The notes beneath the pieces are model-generated. The model was not told the DNA's origin, did no database searches, and saw nothing but the letters and a program-made list of their open reading frames with translations. This document shows positions 1 through 8,410 of a DNA stretch of 58,577 nt, piece after piece (position 1 is the stretch's first letter; every line of letters starts with the position of its first letter). The position numbers were made by a program, and so were the translations under genes. Source of the stretch: Mycobacterium asiaticum (GTDB lineage: Bacteria; Actinomycetota; Actinomycetes; Mycobacteriales; Mycobacteriaceae); NCBI RefSeq assembly GCF_001673315.1, contig NZ_LZLQ01000078.1:1-58577 (forward strand), written 5' to 3'.

Positions 1-2129
1 ATCGTCACCGGCGCCGTCGTGATATCGGGCAACACCAAGTCGCCCAACCCAATCGGATCGATCGTGAACCCCGGAATCGTAACAGGCGCCGTAGTGATAT
101 CTGGCAACACCAAGTCGCCAAACCCAATAGGATCGATCGTGAACCCCGGAATCGTAACCGGCGCCGTCGTGATATCGGGCAACACCAAGTCGCCCAACCC
201 AATCGGATCGATCGTGAACCCCGGAATGGTAATAGGCTGCGTAGTAACTGCTGGCAGTGCAAACCCGCTTACGCCAATTGACGCCACGTTAAGGCCCGGA
301 ATCGTAAACGGGGGCAAAGTGAACCCGCCGACGGAGATGGGGGTAGTCAACGTATATGGGTCGACGGCGACGGTAGGCAGGACGAACGAGCCAACCCCTA
401 AACTGCCGGAAATATCAGCGGGTACGGCGTTAAACGGCGCCTGGAGGGTAAGGACGTTGGTCCAGTAACTTAGACCGAACGGAACTGAAAAGCCGCTTAC
501 TCTGACGGTTGGCGAGACTATTGAATTTGACCAACCTATTGCAGGCAGGGTGAACCCTCCCGTGGATATTCCGGGCACGTAAATACTCGGAGTTGTGATC
601 GCAGGCAGATTGAATCCACCGATACTGGTACCCGCTGGGATGGTAATCGGCGGAATCGTCAGATCAGGAATCGTCAACACCGGCAGATTGAACGCACCCA
701 ACGCCGTCCCGGCTGGGATGCTGATGGGCGGTATGTCAATCCCCGGGATGCTGAGCGCCGGTAGGTTGAATGCGGGAATGGTGGTGCCGGGTATCTCCAG
801 GGGCGGAATGGTGATATCGGGCGTGGTGATCAGGAAGTGCACGCTGCCCTGGTTCACGCCTCGATAGAAGACCCCGTTACTGGCTTGGCCGGTGTTGAAC
901 ACCCCGTTGTTCATGTCGCCGAAGTTCAATAGGCCGGTATTGATATTTCCGACATTCAGGAAGCCGGTGTTGGCGTTGCCGCCGTTGAAACTACCGGTGT
1001 TCGACCAGCCCGGGTTGAAGTCACCCATGTTGAAGCTGCCGACGTTGAAGTTGCCGGTGTTTGCATCACCTACGTTGAACAGGCCGGTGTTGAACGACCC
1101 TACGTTGAGGAAGCCGGTGTTGCCCGAACCTGAACTCCACAATCCGGTATTGAAGTTGCCGGCGTTTCCGATACCGAAGTTGCCGCTGCCCGAATTGAAG
1201 AAGCCGATATTCCCGTTACCGGAGTTGAACAGCCCGAAATTTCCGGTGCCCGAGTTGAGCCCGCCGATACCGATCTGCCCGTTGCCTGTCAGGCCTATGC
1301 CGATGTTGCCGGTACCGGAGTTCCCGAAGCCAAAGTTGCCGACGCCGATGTTGCCGAAGCCGAAGTTGTTGTCGCCCCAGTTGCCCAGCCCGAAGTTGCT
1401 CAGGCCCAGGTTTGCTGCCCCGACGTTCGAGGTGCCGGAATTACCGAACCCGATGTTCAGGTCGCCGAGGTTGCCCCAACCCGTGTTGCCGCCCCCGATG
1501 TTGCCGATACCCAGGCTGATTGCGAAGGCACGGTCCGGTATGACAACCGGAGTAGCGGCCGCGCCGGGAACCCCACCAGCGCCAGGGACTCCAAGGACCC
1601 CGGCCACCGCCTCAAGCGGCGCGGCGAAGGGCGCTAGCGCCGAGGCCACCGCGGATGCCCCGGCATGGTAGGCGGACATCGCGGACACATCCAGTGCCCA
1701 CATCTCCTCGTAGAGCGCCTCCGCCGCGGAAATCGCAGGTGCGTTCTGCCCGAAGATGTTCGAAAGGACCAGGGAGACAAACTGATTGCGGTTTGCCTCG
1801 ATCAACGCGGTGGGCACTATCGAGAGCCGGACGGCCTCGAATTCGGCCGCCAGGACATTGGCTTGTACCGCCGAGTGCGCGGCCTGCGCCGCCGCCGCGC
1901 TGAGCCACCCGGCGTAGGGCGTCGCTGCCGCCGCCATCGCTGCCGCTGCCGGCCCCTGCCAGGCTCCGTTGACCAATCCCGATGTCACAGTCCCGAAAGA
2001 TAATGCAGCTGAAGCTAACTCATCCGCTAAGTCTTCCCAGGCGGCAGCCGCCGCCAGCATGGGCTCCGAACCCGCACCGGCGAGAATCAGCGCCGAGTTG
2101 ATCTCCGGGGGCAGCACCGAAAAATTCAT
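1..2129 (-). CDS. PPE family protein, MPTR subfamily (C-terminus beyond window edge)
   Basis: The reading frame opens at an ATG at 2129 and stays open to base 1, so only the N-terminal 709 residues are present. It begins [15 protein letters not shown], a classic PPE start, and keeps the helical PPE features (an alanine-rich region, then NIFGQN near residue 125). After about residue 200 it becomes MPTR-type, with Asn-Gly-rich pentapeptide-like repeats encoded around 900-1500. Bases 1-870 encode long repeats rich in Ile, Pro and Gly, ending in three nearly identical 25-residue units. PPE proteins are type VII (ESX, mostly ESX-5) substrates displayed at the cell surface. Position and type match PPE34/PPE35 (Rv1917c/Rv1918c) in the block leading to fadD31 and tpx, but MPTR proteins recombine often, so orthology is only inferred. 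Confidence 0.93.
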   Translation of the reverse strand, partial: MNFSVLPPEINSALILAGAGSEPMLAAAAAWEDLADELASAALSFGTVTSGLVNGAWQGPAAAAMAAAATPYAGWLSAAAAQAAHSAVQANVLAAEFEAVRLSIVPTALIEANRNQFVSLVLSNIFGQNAPAISAAEALYEEMWALDVSAMSAYHAGASAVASALAPFAAPLEAVAGVLGVPGAGGVPGAAATPVVIPDRAFAISLGIGNIGGGNTGWGNLGDLNIGFGNSGTSNVGAANLGLSNFGLGNWGDNNFGFGNIGVGNFGFGNSGTGNIGIGLTGNGQIGIGGLNSGTGNFGLFNSGNGNIGFFNSGSGNFGIGNAGNFNTGLWSSGSGNTGFLNVGSFNTGLFNVGDANTGNFNVGSFNMGDFNPGWSNTGSFNGGNANTGFLNVGNINTGLLNFGDMNNGVFNTGQASNGVFYRGVNQGSVHFLITTPDITIPPLEIPGTTIPAFNLPALSIPGIDIPPISIPAGTALGAFNLPVLTIPDLTIPPITIPAGTSIGGFNLPAITTPSIYVPGISTGGFTLPAIGWSNSIVSPTVRVSGFSVPFGLSYWTNVLTLQAPFNAVPADISGSLGVGSFVLPTVAVDPYTLTTPISVGGFTLPPFTIPGLNVASIGVSGFALPAVTTQPITIPGFTIDPIGLGDLVLPDITTAPVTIPGFTIDPIGFGDLVLPDITTAPVTIPGFTIDPIGLGDLVLPDITTAPVT
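10..234 (-). repeat. Three tandem 75-bp (25-residue) units in the PPE-MPTR gene
   Basis: Three head-to-tail units of 75 bp start at 10, 85 and 160. They are almost identical at the DNA level and differ by a few third-position changes. Read on the minus strand each encodes a unit running IPGFTIDPIGLGDLVLPDIT followed by TAPVT. Further left the array may continue beyond the edge. The near identity suggests recent duplication and possible copy-number variation. Confidence 0.9.
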
Positions 2130-2851
2130 CGTTCGAACCTCTCTCAGACGGCGTGATGCCGATGACATCTCGCGACAACCGGAGCTCCCCCGACCCCACG
2201 GTTGTCGTCAAGCTGATGTTGTACCGGGAAAGCTACGACGGGATTGGGTTCATTTATCGAGATTTATTAAACCGTGACCTGACCGTTATTGGATCGTTAT
2301 ATTTTTGCACCTGTCATGACTAATTACTTTACAAAGACATGTTGGAGCAATAGTTCCACCAGATTTGTCAAGGTCAGGTCATCGGCACGCAACGATACCC
2401 CGTTGCTCTCAACGGGATTCGAGACTCATTCTTGCCCGCTACCGGCGGAGCAATAGCGCCCGAATCGTGACGGCTCCGGCTTTACAAAACATCCTCACCC
2501 GCAAAACGAATGGACGTACACGATTCACGATTGCATTACCAGGCCAGAAGCAATTGTGCGCTTTCAACGACCCGATCCTGGATTCCGATTTCGGGCGACG
2601 ACCGGGCAAAGCGTTGCTCATGACGCGGTATCGACTGGTCACCGAACTCATCGACCGGCCCATCGAAAACTCGACCAGAGTGCCCGTCAGAGGGCGTCGC
2701 GTCGACGCCGGTAGGGCGGTGCCCTGAAGGTCCCACTGAGCATCAACCGACACCAGGCAACGCACTGCCGCACGAGTTTCCACCCATAGATATAGGGGTA
2801 TGCGACCCCCGCATCTTTGAGACGCGCCTGACGAAAGTGGAGATTGGTGAG
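2130..2851. other. Long intergenic region between PPE-MPTR and Gly-rich lipoprotein genes
   Basis: About 720 bp without a convincing gene. The part at 2250-2350, just upstream of the divergent PPE gene, is clearly AT-rich and is the likely PPE promoter zone. Two open frames of 114-120 codons exist in opposite directions around 2365-2783, but neither resembles a known family and they overlap each other. Near the right end a TATAGG box (2791-2796) overlaps an inverted repeat GGGGT/ACCCC (2795-2809), a plausible promoter and operator for the downstream lipoprotein gene. Confidence 0.5.
2791..2809 (+). promoter_or_regulatory. Candidate -10 box overlapping a G/C-tract inverted repeat
   Basis: TATAGG at 2791-2796 fits a mycobacterial -10 element. 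It overlaps GGGGT-ATGCG-ACCCC (2795-2809), a perfect 5-bp inverted repeat. The site lies about 45-60 bp before the lipoprotein start at 2852, so a repressor bound here would block transcription. The regulator is unknown. Confidence 0.35.
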
Positions 2852-3268
2852 ATGAGAACTCAAGCTAGGACCGCGTTCGCGGTGTTCGGCGGCGGCGCCA
2901 TGCTGTGCATGGCTGTTGCTTGTGGCGGTGGCGACAACAAGTCACCGAGCAGCAGCACCACACCGTCGTCGACGACGCCGACATCGGTGAGTACGACTCT
3001 GCCCAGCGGTGCGGTGCCTTCGGAGACTGCACCGGGCGGCAGCGGACCCGGCGGCGGCGGCGGACCCGGCGGCGGCGGTGGCGGCGTTCCCGGCGGTCCC
3101 ACCGGCGGTGGCGGACCCGGCGGCGGCGGTGGCGGCGTTCCCGGCGGTCCCACCGGCGGTGGCGGACCCGGCGGCGGGGGCGGCAGTATTCCTGGCGTCG
3201 GCGGCGGCGGTGGCGGACCCGGTGGCGGTGGCGGATGCGTCGGCAACATCTGCGGCAGCATCCCGTGA
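2852..3268 (+). CDS. Glycine-rich repeat lipoprotein (putative)
   Basis: A 138-residue protein. The ATG at 2852 is preferred over the in-frame GTG at 2837 because GGAG (2839-2842) sits 9 nt before it. A hydrophobic N-terminal segment ends in AVAC, giving a plausible lipobox with the Cys followed by GGGDNKS, so the protein is probably lipid-anchored. A Ser/Thr/Pro stretch follows, then Gly/Pro sequence built from a 17-residue unit (GPGGGGGGVPGGPTGGG) present twice perfectly and once degenerately. The C-terminus has a Cys pair (GCVGNICGSIP) that could form a disulfide. The composition suggests a disordered linker in the cell wall. No functional family was recognised. A strong hairpin terminator follows. 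Confidence 0.75.
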   Translation: MRTQARTAFAVFGGGAMLCMAVACGGGDNKSPSSSTTPSSTTPTSVSTTLPSGAVPSETAPGGSGPGGGGGPGGGGGGVPGGPTGGGGPGGGGGGVPGGPTGGGGPGGGGGSIPGVGGGGGGPGGGGGCVGNICGSIP

Positions 3269-3288
3269 TCGCACAACGCAACTGATTA

Positions 3289-3323
3289 CAGACAAGGGCC
3301 GGGGCTCACCCGGTCCTTGTCTG
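3289..3323 (+). terminator. Intrinsic terminator after the Gly-rich lipoprotein gene
   Basis: A 15-bp stem (3289-3303 with 3309-3323, arms beginning CAGACAAGG and ending CCTTGTCTG) contains one G-U pair and has a 5-nt loop. It is followed by CTTTTC. It starts 21 bp after the stop codon and separates the lipoprotein gene from the LLM oxidoreductase. Confidence 0.85.
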
Positions 3324-3374
3324 CTTTTCGGTGGGGTTATGGTTCGGTCATCGCCGATCGCAAGGGGGCCCCAC

Positions 3375-4538
3375 ATGGCGAAGCTCAGGTTCGGATATTT
3401 CATTGCCCCGTTCCACCGGGCCGGCACCAATCCCACGCTCGCATTGCAGCGTGACCTGGAATTCATCGAACACCTCGACGCCCTCGGATTCGACGAGGCT
3501 TGGATCGGCGAACATCACTCCGCGGGCAGTGAGATCATCAGCTCACCGGAGGTCTTCATCGCCGCAGCGGCGCAGCGCGCCAAGCGAATTCGCTTCGGGA
3601 CCGGAGTAATCTCGCTGTCGTATCACAACCCGCTCTGGGTCGCTGACCGGCTGATGCTGCTGGACCACCTGACCCAAGGCCGCATCATCGGGGGGGTCGG
3701 CCCCGGTTCGCTGCCCACCGATTCGGCCATGATCGGGCTGACTCCGACCGACACGCGAGAACTGCTCGAGACCAATCTCGACATCGTCGTCCGGCTGCTG
3801 GCCGGCGAGACGGTTTCGGCGAAGACCGCCACTCACCAGCTCTACGACGCGAAGCTGCAACTCGCGCCCTACACCGACGGCGGCGTGCCGTTGTCGGTCG
3901 CGGCCGTCGCCTCGCCGACAGGAGCCAGGCTGGCCGGTAAGCACGGTATCGGTCTGCTCTCCATCGGCGCCACGCTCGTCATCGAAGGGTTCGACGCGCT
4001 CGCCTACCACTGGGGAATCGTCGAGGAGCGCGCAGCAGCGTTCGGCACCAAGGTCGACCGCAGCAACTGGAGCCTGGTCGGGCCGATGCACATTGCCGAG
4101 ACAGACGAACAGGCCCGTGCCGACGTGAAATTCGGCATCGAGTCGTGGTTCCGTTACTTCCAGAAGGTCGCCGCGTTCCCCCAGATGACCATGCCGGGGG
4201 ACCAGGTCGACGAGATGATCGACATGATCAACGGCAACGGCGCCGGAGTGATCGGCACGCCCGAGCGGGCCCGGGAACAGGTGCAGCGATTGTGGGATCA
4301 ATCCGGAGGTTTCGGGTGCATGCTGCAGATGGGTCACGAGTGGGCTAACCCGGCGGCTACCAAACGGTCAGCCGAACTGTTTGCCGCAGAAGTGATTCCG
4401 CACTTTCAGGGTCAGGCGCAACCGACCCTCGATGCAGCCGCGCGAGCCGGCCACGTGCGTGACGACCTGGCCGCGACGCAATTGCAGGCCATCGACCACA
4501 TGACCAAGAAGTACCAGGACGAGGTCGAGTCGAAATAG
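3375..4538 (+). CDS. LLM-class flavin-dependent oxidoreductase (limonene monooxygenase-like)
   Basis: A 387-residue luciferase-like TIM-barrel enzyme. The N-terminus (LRFGYFIAPFH) and the segments ALGFDEAWIGEHH and TQGRIIGGVGPGS are typical of the bacterial luciferase-like superfamily near limonene 1,2-monooxygenase. Members use reduced FMN with O2, or F420; the sequence alone does not settle which. The ATG at 3375 is chosen because a G-rich tract (3365-3368) lies at Shine-Dalgarno distance and homology starts there. An upstream in-frame start near 3339 would add a non-conserved tail. It follows a terminator and so has its own promoter. The substrate is unknown. Confidence 0.85.
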   Translation: MAKLRFGYFIAPFHRAGTNPTLALQRDLEFIEHLDALGFDEAWIGEHHSAGSEIISSPEVFIAAAAQRAKRIRFGTGVISLSYHNPLWVADRLMLLDHLTQGRIIGGVGPGSLPTDSAMIGLTPTDTRELLETNLDIVVRLLAGETVSAKTATHQLYDAKLQLAPYTDGGVPLSVAAVASPTGARLAGKHGIGLLSIGATLVIEGFDALAYHWGIVEERAAAFGTKVDRSNWSLVGPMHIAETDEQARADVKFGIESWFRYFQKVAAFPQMTMPGDQVDEMIDMINGNGAGVIGTPERAREQVQRLWDQSGGFGCMLQMGHEWANPAATKRSAELFAAEVIPHFQGQAQPTLDAAARAGHVRDDLAATQLQAIDHMTKKYQDEVESK

Positions 4539-4550
4539 GGTTCGGGCAGG

Positions 4551-5018
4551 CTATCGGGCGGTACCGGACTCGCGCTCGGCCGCCTTCACCAGCTTTCCCG
4601 CAAAGAATTTGACCGCTCCGCCCATCGCCGCGCGTGCCGCAAGTCCGGTGCCGGGGGCCTTCTCGACGAAGGACCCGCTCCAGCTGATCTCGGTGCCGCC
4701 CGAGGGCGTCGGTGTAAGCACTACTTCGGCGATGTAGTCCTTGACGGGAGTACGGGGCCCGACCAACTTGTACACATGGCGGCGGTCCTGCTCGTACTCG
4801 ACGGTTTCCTCCTGTACGAACACCGGCCACATTCCCAATTTGCGGATCGCCCCGACACCACCCGGGGCCGGGTCACCCTGGCGGACCCAACTCGACGTGG
4901 CGACGATCGGCTTGGCCCACGCCGACCAATTTCCCCCGTCGGTCACCAATCTGAACACGGTCGCCGGAGGCGCACTGGTGGTCTTGTTGACTCCGAACGA
5001 AAATTTCCGACCCGACAT
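4551..5018 (-). CDS. SRPBCC family protein (polyketide cyclase/START-like)
   Basis: A 155-residue helix-grip fold protein. It begins with a strand containing FSFGVNKTT and TVFRLVTDGGNWSAW, the usual SRPBCC opening with its conserved Trp, and ends in a long C-terminal helix. Such proteins bind hydrophobic ligands in a central cavity; no ligand can be named here. The ATG at 5018 has GGGAG six bases upstream, better than the TTG at 5030. It lies convergent to the LLM gene (12 bp between stops) and downstream of the ABC-F gene on the same strand with a 48-bp gap. Its size and its place between a PPE-MPTR gene and lipD/fadD31 recall Rv1919c of M. tuberculosis (from memory). Confidence 0.8.
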   Translation of the reverse strand: MSGRKFSFGVNKTTSAPPATVFRLVTDGGNWSAWAKPIVATSSWVRQGDPAPGGVGAIRKLGMWPVFVQEETVEYEQDRRHVYKLVGPRTPVKDYIAEVVLTPTPSGGTEISWSGSFVEKAPGTGLAARAAMGGAVKFFAGKLVKAAERESGTAR

Positions 5019-5066
5019 TGCTGCTCCCAAGACGTGATTACTGCCCGAGTGATGTTGCCGCGTACC

Positions 5067-6716
5067 CTACCGCGCGGTGGGTGGACGCCCGTTCGGCCGC
5101 TGCGATACGCCAAGTAGGCGACCTTCGGACAGTTGCAGCCAGCGGTCGGGATTGAGTTCCTCCAGGAACCGCTGATCATGGCTGACCACGATGAACGCAC
5201 CCTGGTAGGCGGCCAGAGCGCTCTGCAGTTGAGCCAGGCTGGGCAGGTCGAGGTTGTTGGTCGGCTCGTCCAGCAGTAGCAGCTGCGGCGGCGGCTCGGT
5301 GCTGAGCAGACACGCCAAAGTGGCGCGCAGCAGTTCACCGCCGGACAGCGTGGCCACCTGTTGCCGGGCGCGCCCACCTGGGAAGAGGAAGCGCGCCAGA
5401 CGCGTCCTTCGGTGGGTTTCGGGCATCGTAGGGGCGAAGGCGGCCAGGTTTTCGGCGACCGACAACTGCGTATCGAGGAGATCCAATCGCTGCGGTAGGT
5501 AGGCGACTGTCCCCCGGACAACACAAGTTCCCTCGGCCGGGATCTGGCCGCAGATAGCCCGCAGCAGAGTGGATTTGCCGACGCCGTTGGCGCCGGTCAG
5601 CGCGACGCGTTCCGGGCCCTGGATCGTCAAATCGATGCCCGCCGCGTCGAATACCGGTTCACCGTCGAGCCGTACCTGAATGCCCGCACCGGAAAAGACC
5701 GTCCGCCCGGGCGGCACCCTGGTTTCGGGCAGGTCTACGACGATCGCCGCCTGCTCGCTCAGGGCGCGGCCGGCCTCCGCGACGCGTACGCCAGCCGCCT
5801 CGATGCGCGCTGCGTGCACCTGATCGGCCCTACCCGCGGACTCCTGCGCGCTGCCTTCACGCTTGTCCAACAACGCTTTTGGCAGACCGAGTTGCTGCCG
5901 GTTGCGCACCGCGTTACCAGTACGGCGAGCAGCACGCTCGCGCGCTTTCTGCCGGTCCCGCTGCTGACGCTTGAGGTCCAGTTCGGCGCTGCGCAGCTGC
6001 TGCTCGGCGATACCGCGCTCGTGTTGCAGCGCCTGCTCGTAGAACGCGTAATCGCCACCGTAGCTGCGGATTCCGTTCACGCTCAGTTCAGCGATGCGGT
6101 CCATGCGCTGCAACAGCAGCCGGTCGTGGCTTGCCACCACCACACACCCCGCGTAATCGTCGAGCACGCGGTATAGCCGGTCCCGACCGTCGGCGTCGAG
6201 GTTATTGGTGGGTTCGTCCAGCAGCAGCACCTCGGGCCGCCGTAGCAACTGTGCTGCTAAACCCAGGGTCACGATCTCCCCACCCGAGACGCTGTCCAGG
6301 CGGCGGTGCAGCTCAAGATGCCCGAGGCCTAACCGATCCAACTCGACCGTTACCCGGTCGGCGACGTCCCAGTCGTCACCAATGGCGGCGAAAATCTCCT
6401 CGCGTACGTTTCCGGCGGTCAGCGCCTCCAATGCAGCCAGCGCCGGAGCGACTCCGAGAACGTCGGCGACGGTCAGATCGGCGGAATACGCCAGTTGCTG
6501 GGGAAGATAACCAAGCGATCCGCGCACCGAAACGCTTCCGCCGTCGGGTTGATGGCGGCCGGCAATCAGTTCGAGCAGTGTGGTCTTTCCTGCACCGTTG
6601 GGTGCGACCAGGCCGGTGCGTTCGACGTCGAAAACGCACGACAAGCCCTCGAAAACTCGAGCGCCATCCGGCCAGGAGAAAGACAGGTTCGAGCAGACAA
6701 TTGATGCGCTGGACAT
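5067..6716 (-). CDS. ABC-F family ATP-binding protein (ribosome-associated, possible antibiotic protection)
   Basis: A 549-residue protein with two ABC domains and no membrane segments. The first domain has Walker A APNGAGKTT (residues 38-46), signature VSGGE and Walker B LLLDEPTNNLD. The second has LTGANGVGKSTLL, LSGGELLRA and LLLLDEPTNNLDL. A charged Arg/Lys-rich linker joins them. ABC-F proteins enter the ribosomal E site and either regulate translation or dislodge antibiotics. The ATG at 6716 has AAGGA just upstream and matches the family start. An in-frame extension to 6815 would translate a 9-bp repeat into HPL repeats and is unlikely. Whether it confers resistance cannot be read from sequence. 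Confidence 0.9.
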   Translation of the reverse strand: MSSASIVCSNLSFSWPDGARVFEGLSCVFDVERTGLVAPNGAGKTTLLELIAGRHQPDGGSVSVRGSLGYLPQQLAYSADLTVADVLGVAPALAALEALTAGNVREEIFAAIGDDWDVADRVTVELDRLGLGHLELHRRLDSVSGGEIVTLGLAAQLLRRPEVLLLDEPTNNLDADGRDRLYRVLDDYAGCVVVASHDRLLLQRMDRIAELSVNGIRSYGGDYAFYEQALQHERGIAEQQLRSAELDLKRQQRDRQKARERAARRTGNAVRNRQQLGLPKALLDKREGSAQESAGRADQVHAARIEAAGVRVAEAGRALSEQAAIVVDLPETRVPPGRTVFSGAGIQVRLDGEPVFDAAGIDLTIQGPERVALTGANGVGKSTLLRAICGQIPAEGTCVVRGTVAYLPQRLDLLDTQLSVAENLAAFAPTMPETHRRTRLARFLFPGGRARQQVATLSGGELLRATLACLLSTEPPPQLLLLDEPTNNLDLPSLAQLQSALAAYQGAFIVVSHDQRFLEELNPDRWLQLSEGRLLGVSQRPNGRPPTAR

Positions 6717-7035
6717 GGCAGGTCCTTGAATTGCGAAAGGATGCAAAGGATGCAAAGGATGCAAAGGATGCGAACGGATACGAAAGGAGTCGACAACGGT
6801 GCGAGCCGAGCTCACGCGAAGATGTCGTTGCTCCTGTCCATGGTCGCTCTCCTATCAACTCCGGGCTTCATGTCGCAATTGAATTTCCCGCCTCGGGTTC
6901 CACGCGCCGGTACACACCGCACAAACACGACCCGCAAGCTCTGGCCGAGGCATCGGGCCGCGTGTGGGTGTAGCAGCGCGCCGGCAAACAGATCGCCATT
7001 CCCATGCGGGTGGGGGAGCTGTAATCATTCACGGT
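6717..7035. other. Divergent intergenic region between ABC-F and LipD-like genes
   Basis: About 320 bp holding the 5' leader of the ABC-F gene, including a 9-bp tandem repeat, and the promoter of the LipD-like gene. On the plus strand TAATCA at about 7022-7027 lies 8 bp before the hydrolase ATG. No additional gene is convincing. Confidence 0.5.
6736..6771. repeat. Four perfect 9-bp tandem repeats in the ABC-F leader
   Basis: AAAGGATGC occurs four times head to tail (6736-6744, 6745-6753, 6754-6762, 6763-6771), only 20 bp upstream of the ABC-F start codon, followed by a decayed copy. On the coding strand the unit reads GCATCCTTT. The arrangement invites slippage-based length variation of the 5' leader. 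Confidence 0.95.
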
Positions 7036-8313
7036 ATGGCGCAACCGTCTGTACTCACCGCTGATGATGGGCTACCTTCCGGCGTACAGGGCGCCTGCGA
7101 CTCACGTTTCCTGAACGTGATCCGCGCGTTCGCCGGGCTGTACCCCGGACGCCTGTTCGGAGGTGGGGCGTTGTCGGTCTTCATCGACGGCCGGCAGGTG
7201 GTCGATGTCTGGACGGGCTATTCGGACCGCAAGGGTGAGGTGCCGTGGACCGCCGATACCGGTGCCATGGTGTTTTCCGCGACAAAAGGTCTGGCGGCCA
7301 CCATCATTCACTTGCTCGTCGACCGCGGCCTGCTCGCTTATGACGAGCCGGTCGCCAGCTATTGGCCAGAGTTCGGGGCCAACGGCAAGTCGGAGATCAC
7401 CGTCAGCGACGTGCTGCGGCATCGCGCCGGTTTGTCCCACCTCAAGGGCGTGGACAAAGACACCATCATGGACCACCTCCAGATGGAAGAGCGCCTGGCC
7501 GCGGCCCCGGTCGATCGCGGGCACGGCAAGATGGCCTACCACGCCATTACGTATGGGTGGCTGTTGTCCGGTCTGGCCCGGGCGGTGACCGGCAAAGGAA
7601 TGCGGGAATTGTTCCGCGAAGAACTGGCCCGCCCGCTGAACACCGACGGTCTACACCTCGGTCGTCCGCCGGCCGAGTCACCGACCCACGCTGCGCAGAC
7701 ACTGCTGCCGCAGGCGAAGATCCCGACGCCGTTGCTCGACTTCATCGCACCCAAGGTGGCGGGGCTGTCGTTCTCCGGACTGTTGGGATCGATCTACTTC
7801 CCGGGCATCATGTCGATGTTGCAGGACGACATGCCGTTCTTGGACGGTGAGCTGCCGGCGGTCAACGGAGTTGTCACCGCGCGTGCGCTCGCCAAGACTT
7901 ACGCGGTGCTGGCCAACGACGGCGTGATCGACGACACGCGACTGTTGTCGTCGCAGGCCGTGGCAGGCATGAAGGGCAAGGCCGAGTTGTGGCCGGATCT
8001 GAACCTCGGCCTTCCGTTCACCTACCACCAGGGTTACCAATCCTCGCCGGTGCCAGGGTTTCTGGAGGGCTACGGTCACATCGGTCTGGGCGGAACAGTC
8101 GGCTGGGCAGATCCGGAGTCGGGTAGCTCATTCGGCTACGTGCACAACCGTCTGTTGACGCTGCTGCTCTTCGACGTCGGTTCGTTCGCCGGGCTGGCTC
8201 CACTGCTGACCAGTGCCGTCACCACCGCGCGGAAGGAGGGACCGCTGGAGGTGCCGCACTTCGGCGCGCCATTCTTCGACCCCGACGAGCACGAGCCAGC
8301 CGCCGGGGAGTGA
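7036..8313 (+). CDS. lipD: Serine hydrolase of the beta-lactamase/EstB family (LipD-like)
   Basis: A 425-residue class C beta-lactamase-fold esterase. The nucleophile motif SATKG (SxxK) follows PGRLFGGGALSVFIDG, and further conserved blocks are GLSHLKG, the Tyr in KMAYHAITYGW and GHIGLGGTVGW near the C-terminus. Mycobacterial relatives include LipL (Rv1497) and LipD (Rv1923). The symbol is given by position, because the gene lies directly upstream of a FadD31-like gene as in M. tuberculosis. The ATG at 7036 starts MAQPSVLTADDG. The nearest G-rich tract is about 20 bp upstream, while TAATCA lies 8 bp upstream, so translation may be leaderless. No signal peptide is evident. The substrate is probably a short acyl ester, by family inference only. 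Confidence 0.72.
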   Translation: MAQPSVLTADDGLPSGVQGACDSRFLNVIRAFAGLYPGRLFGGGALSVFIDGRQVVDVWTGYSDRKGEVPWTADTGAMVFSATKGLAATIIHLLVDRGLLAYDEPVASYWPEFGANGKSEITVSDVLRHRAGLSHLKGVDKDTIMDHLQMEERLAAAPVDRGHGKMAYHAITYGWLLSGLARAVTGKGMRELFREELARPLNTDGLHLGRPPAESPTHAAQTLLPQAKIPTPLLDFIAPKVAGLSFSGLLGSIYFPGIMSMLQDDMPFLDGELPAVNGVVTARALAKTYAVLANDGVIDDTRLLSSQAVAGMKGKAELWPDLNLGLPFTYHQGYQSSPVPGFLEGYGHIGLGGTVGWADPESGSSFGYVHNRLLTLLLFDVGSFAGLAPLLTSAVTTARKEGPLEVPHFGAPFFDPDEHEPAAGE

Positions 8314-8396
8314 CCGCGCCGTCCTACCGCTCCTGGGACAGGACCGCTCCTCGAAAGGGCCCGCTCGTGGCTTTTCCGGACGACCGGCGGGCGGTT

Positions 8397-8402
8397 TATA
8401 GA
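8397..8402 (+). promoter_or_regulatory. Candidate -10 for a leaderless fadD31 transcript
   Basis: TATAGA ends 8 nt before the ATG at 8411 and no Shine-Dalgarno sequence lies between, fitting transcription starting at the A of the start codon. Confidence 0.45.
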
Positions 8403-8410
8403 CTGCGGTC

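Noticed and set aside
10..234. CRISPR-like repeat array
   Set aside because: Units are contiguous 75-bp coding repeats with no spacers.
19..1671. Plus-strand open frames of 90-259 codons with repetitive Pro/Asn content
   Set aside because: They are the antisense of the PPE-MPTR repeats, whose minus-strand frame has a clear PPE N-terminus.
2365..2783. Opposed open frames of 114-120 codons in the intergenic region
   Set aside because: No RBS, no recognisable family, and they overlap one another on opposite strands.
3009..3374. N-terminal extension of the LLM oxidoreductase
   Set aside because: It overlaps the lipoprotein gene and runs through its terminator.
2860..3466. Long minus-strand Pro-rich and Ala-rich frames opposite the Gly-rich lipoprotein
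   Set aside because: A GC-repeat leaves all frames open; only the plus frame has a lipobox, RBS and terminator.
6717..6815. 33-residue N-terminal extension of the ABC-F protein (HPLHPL repeats)
   Set aside because: It translates the 9-bp repeat, and the ATG at 6716 has a good RBS and matches the family start.
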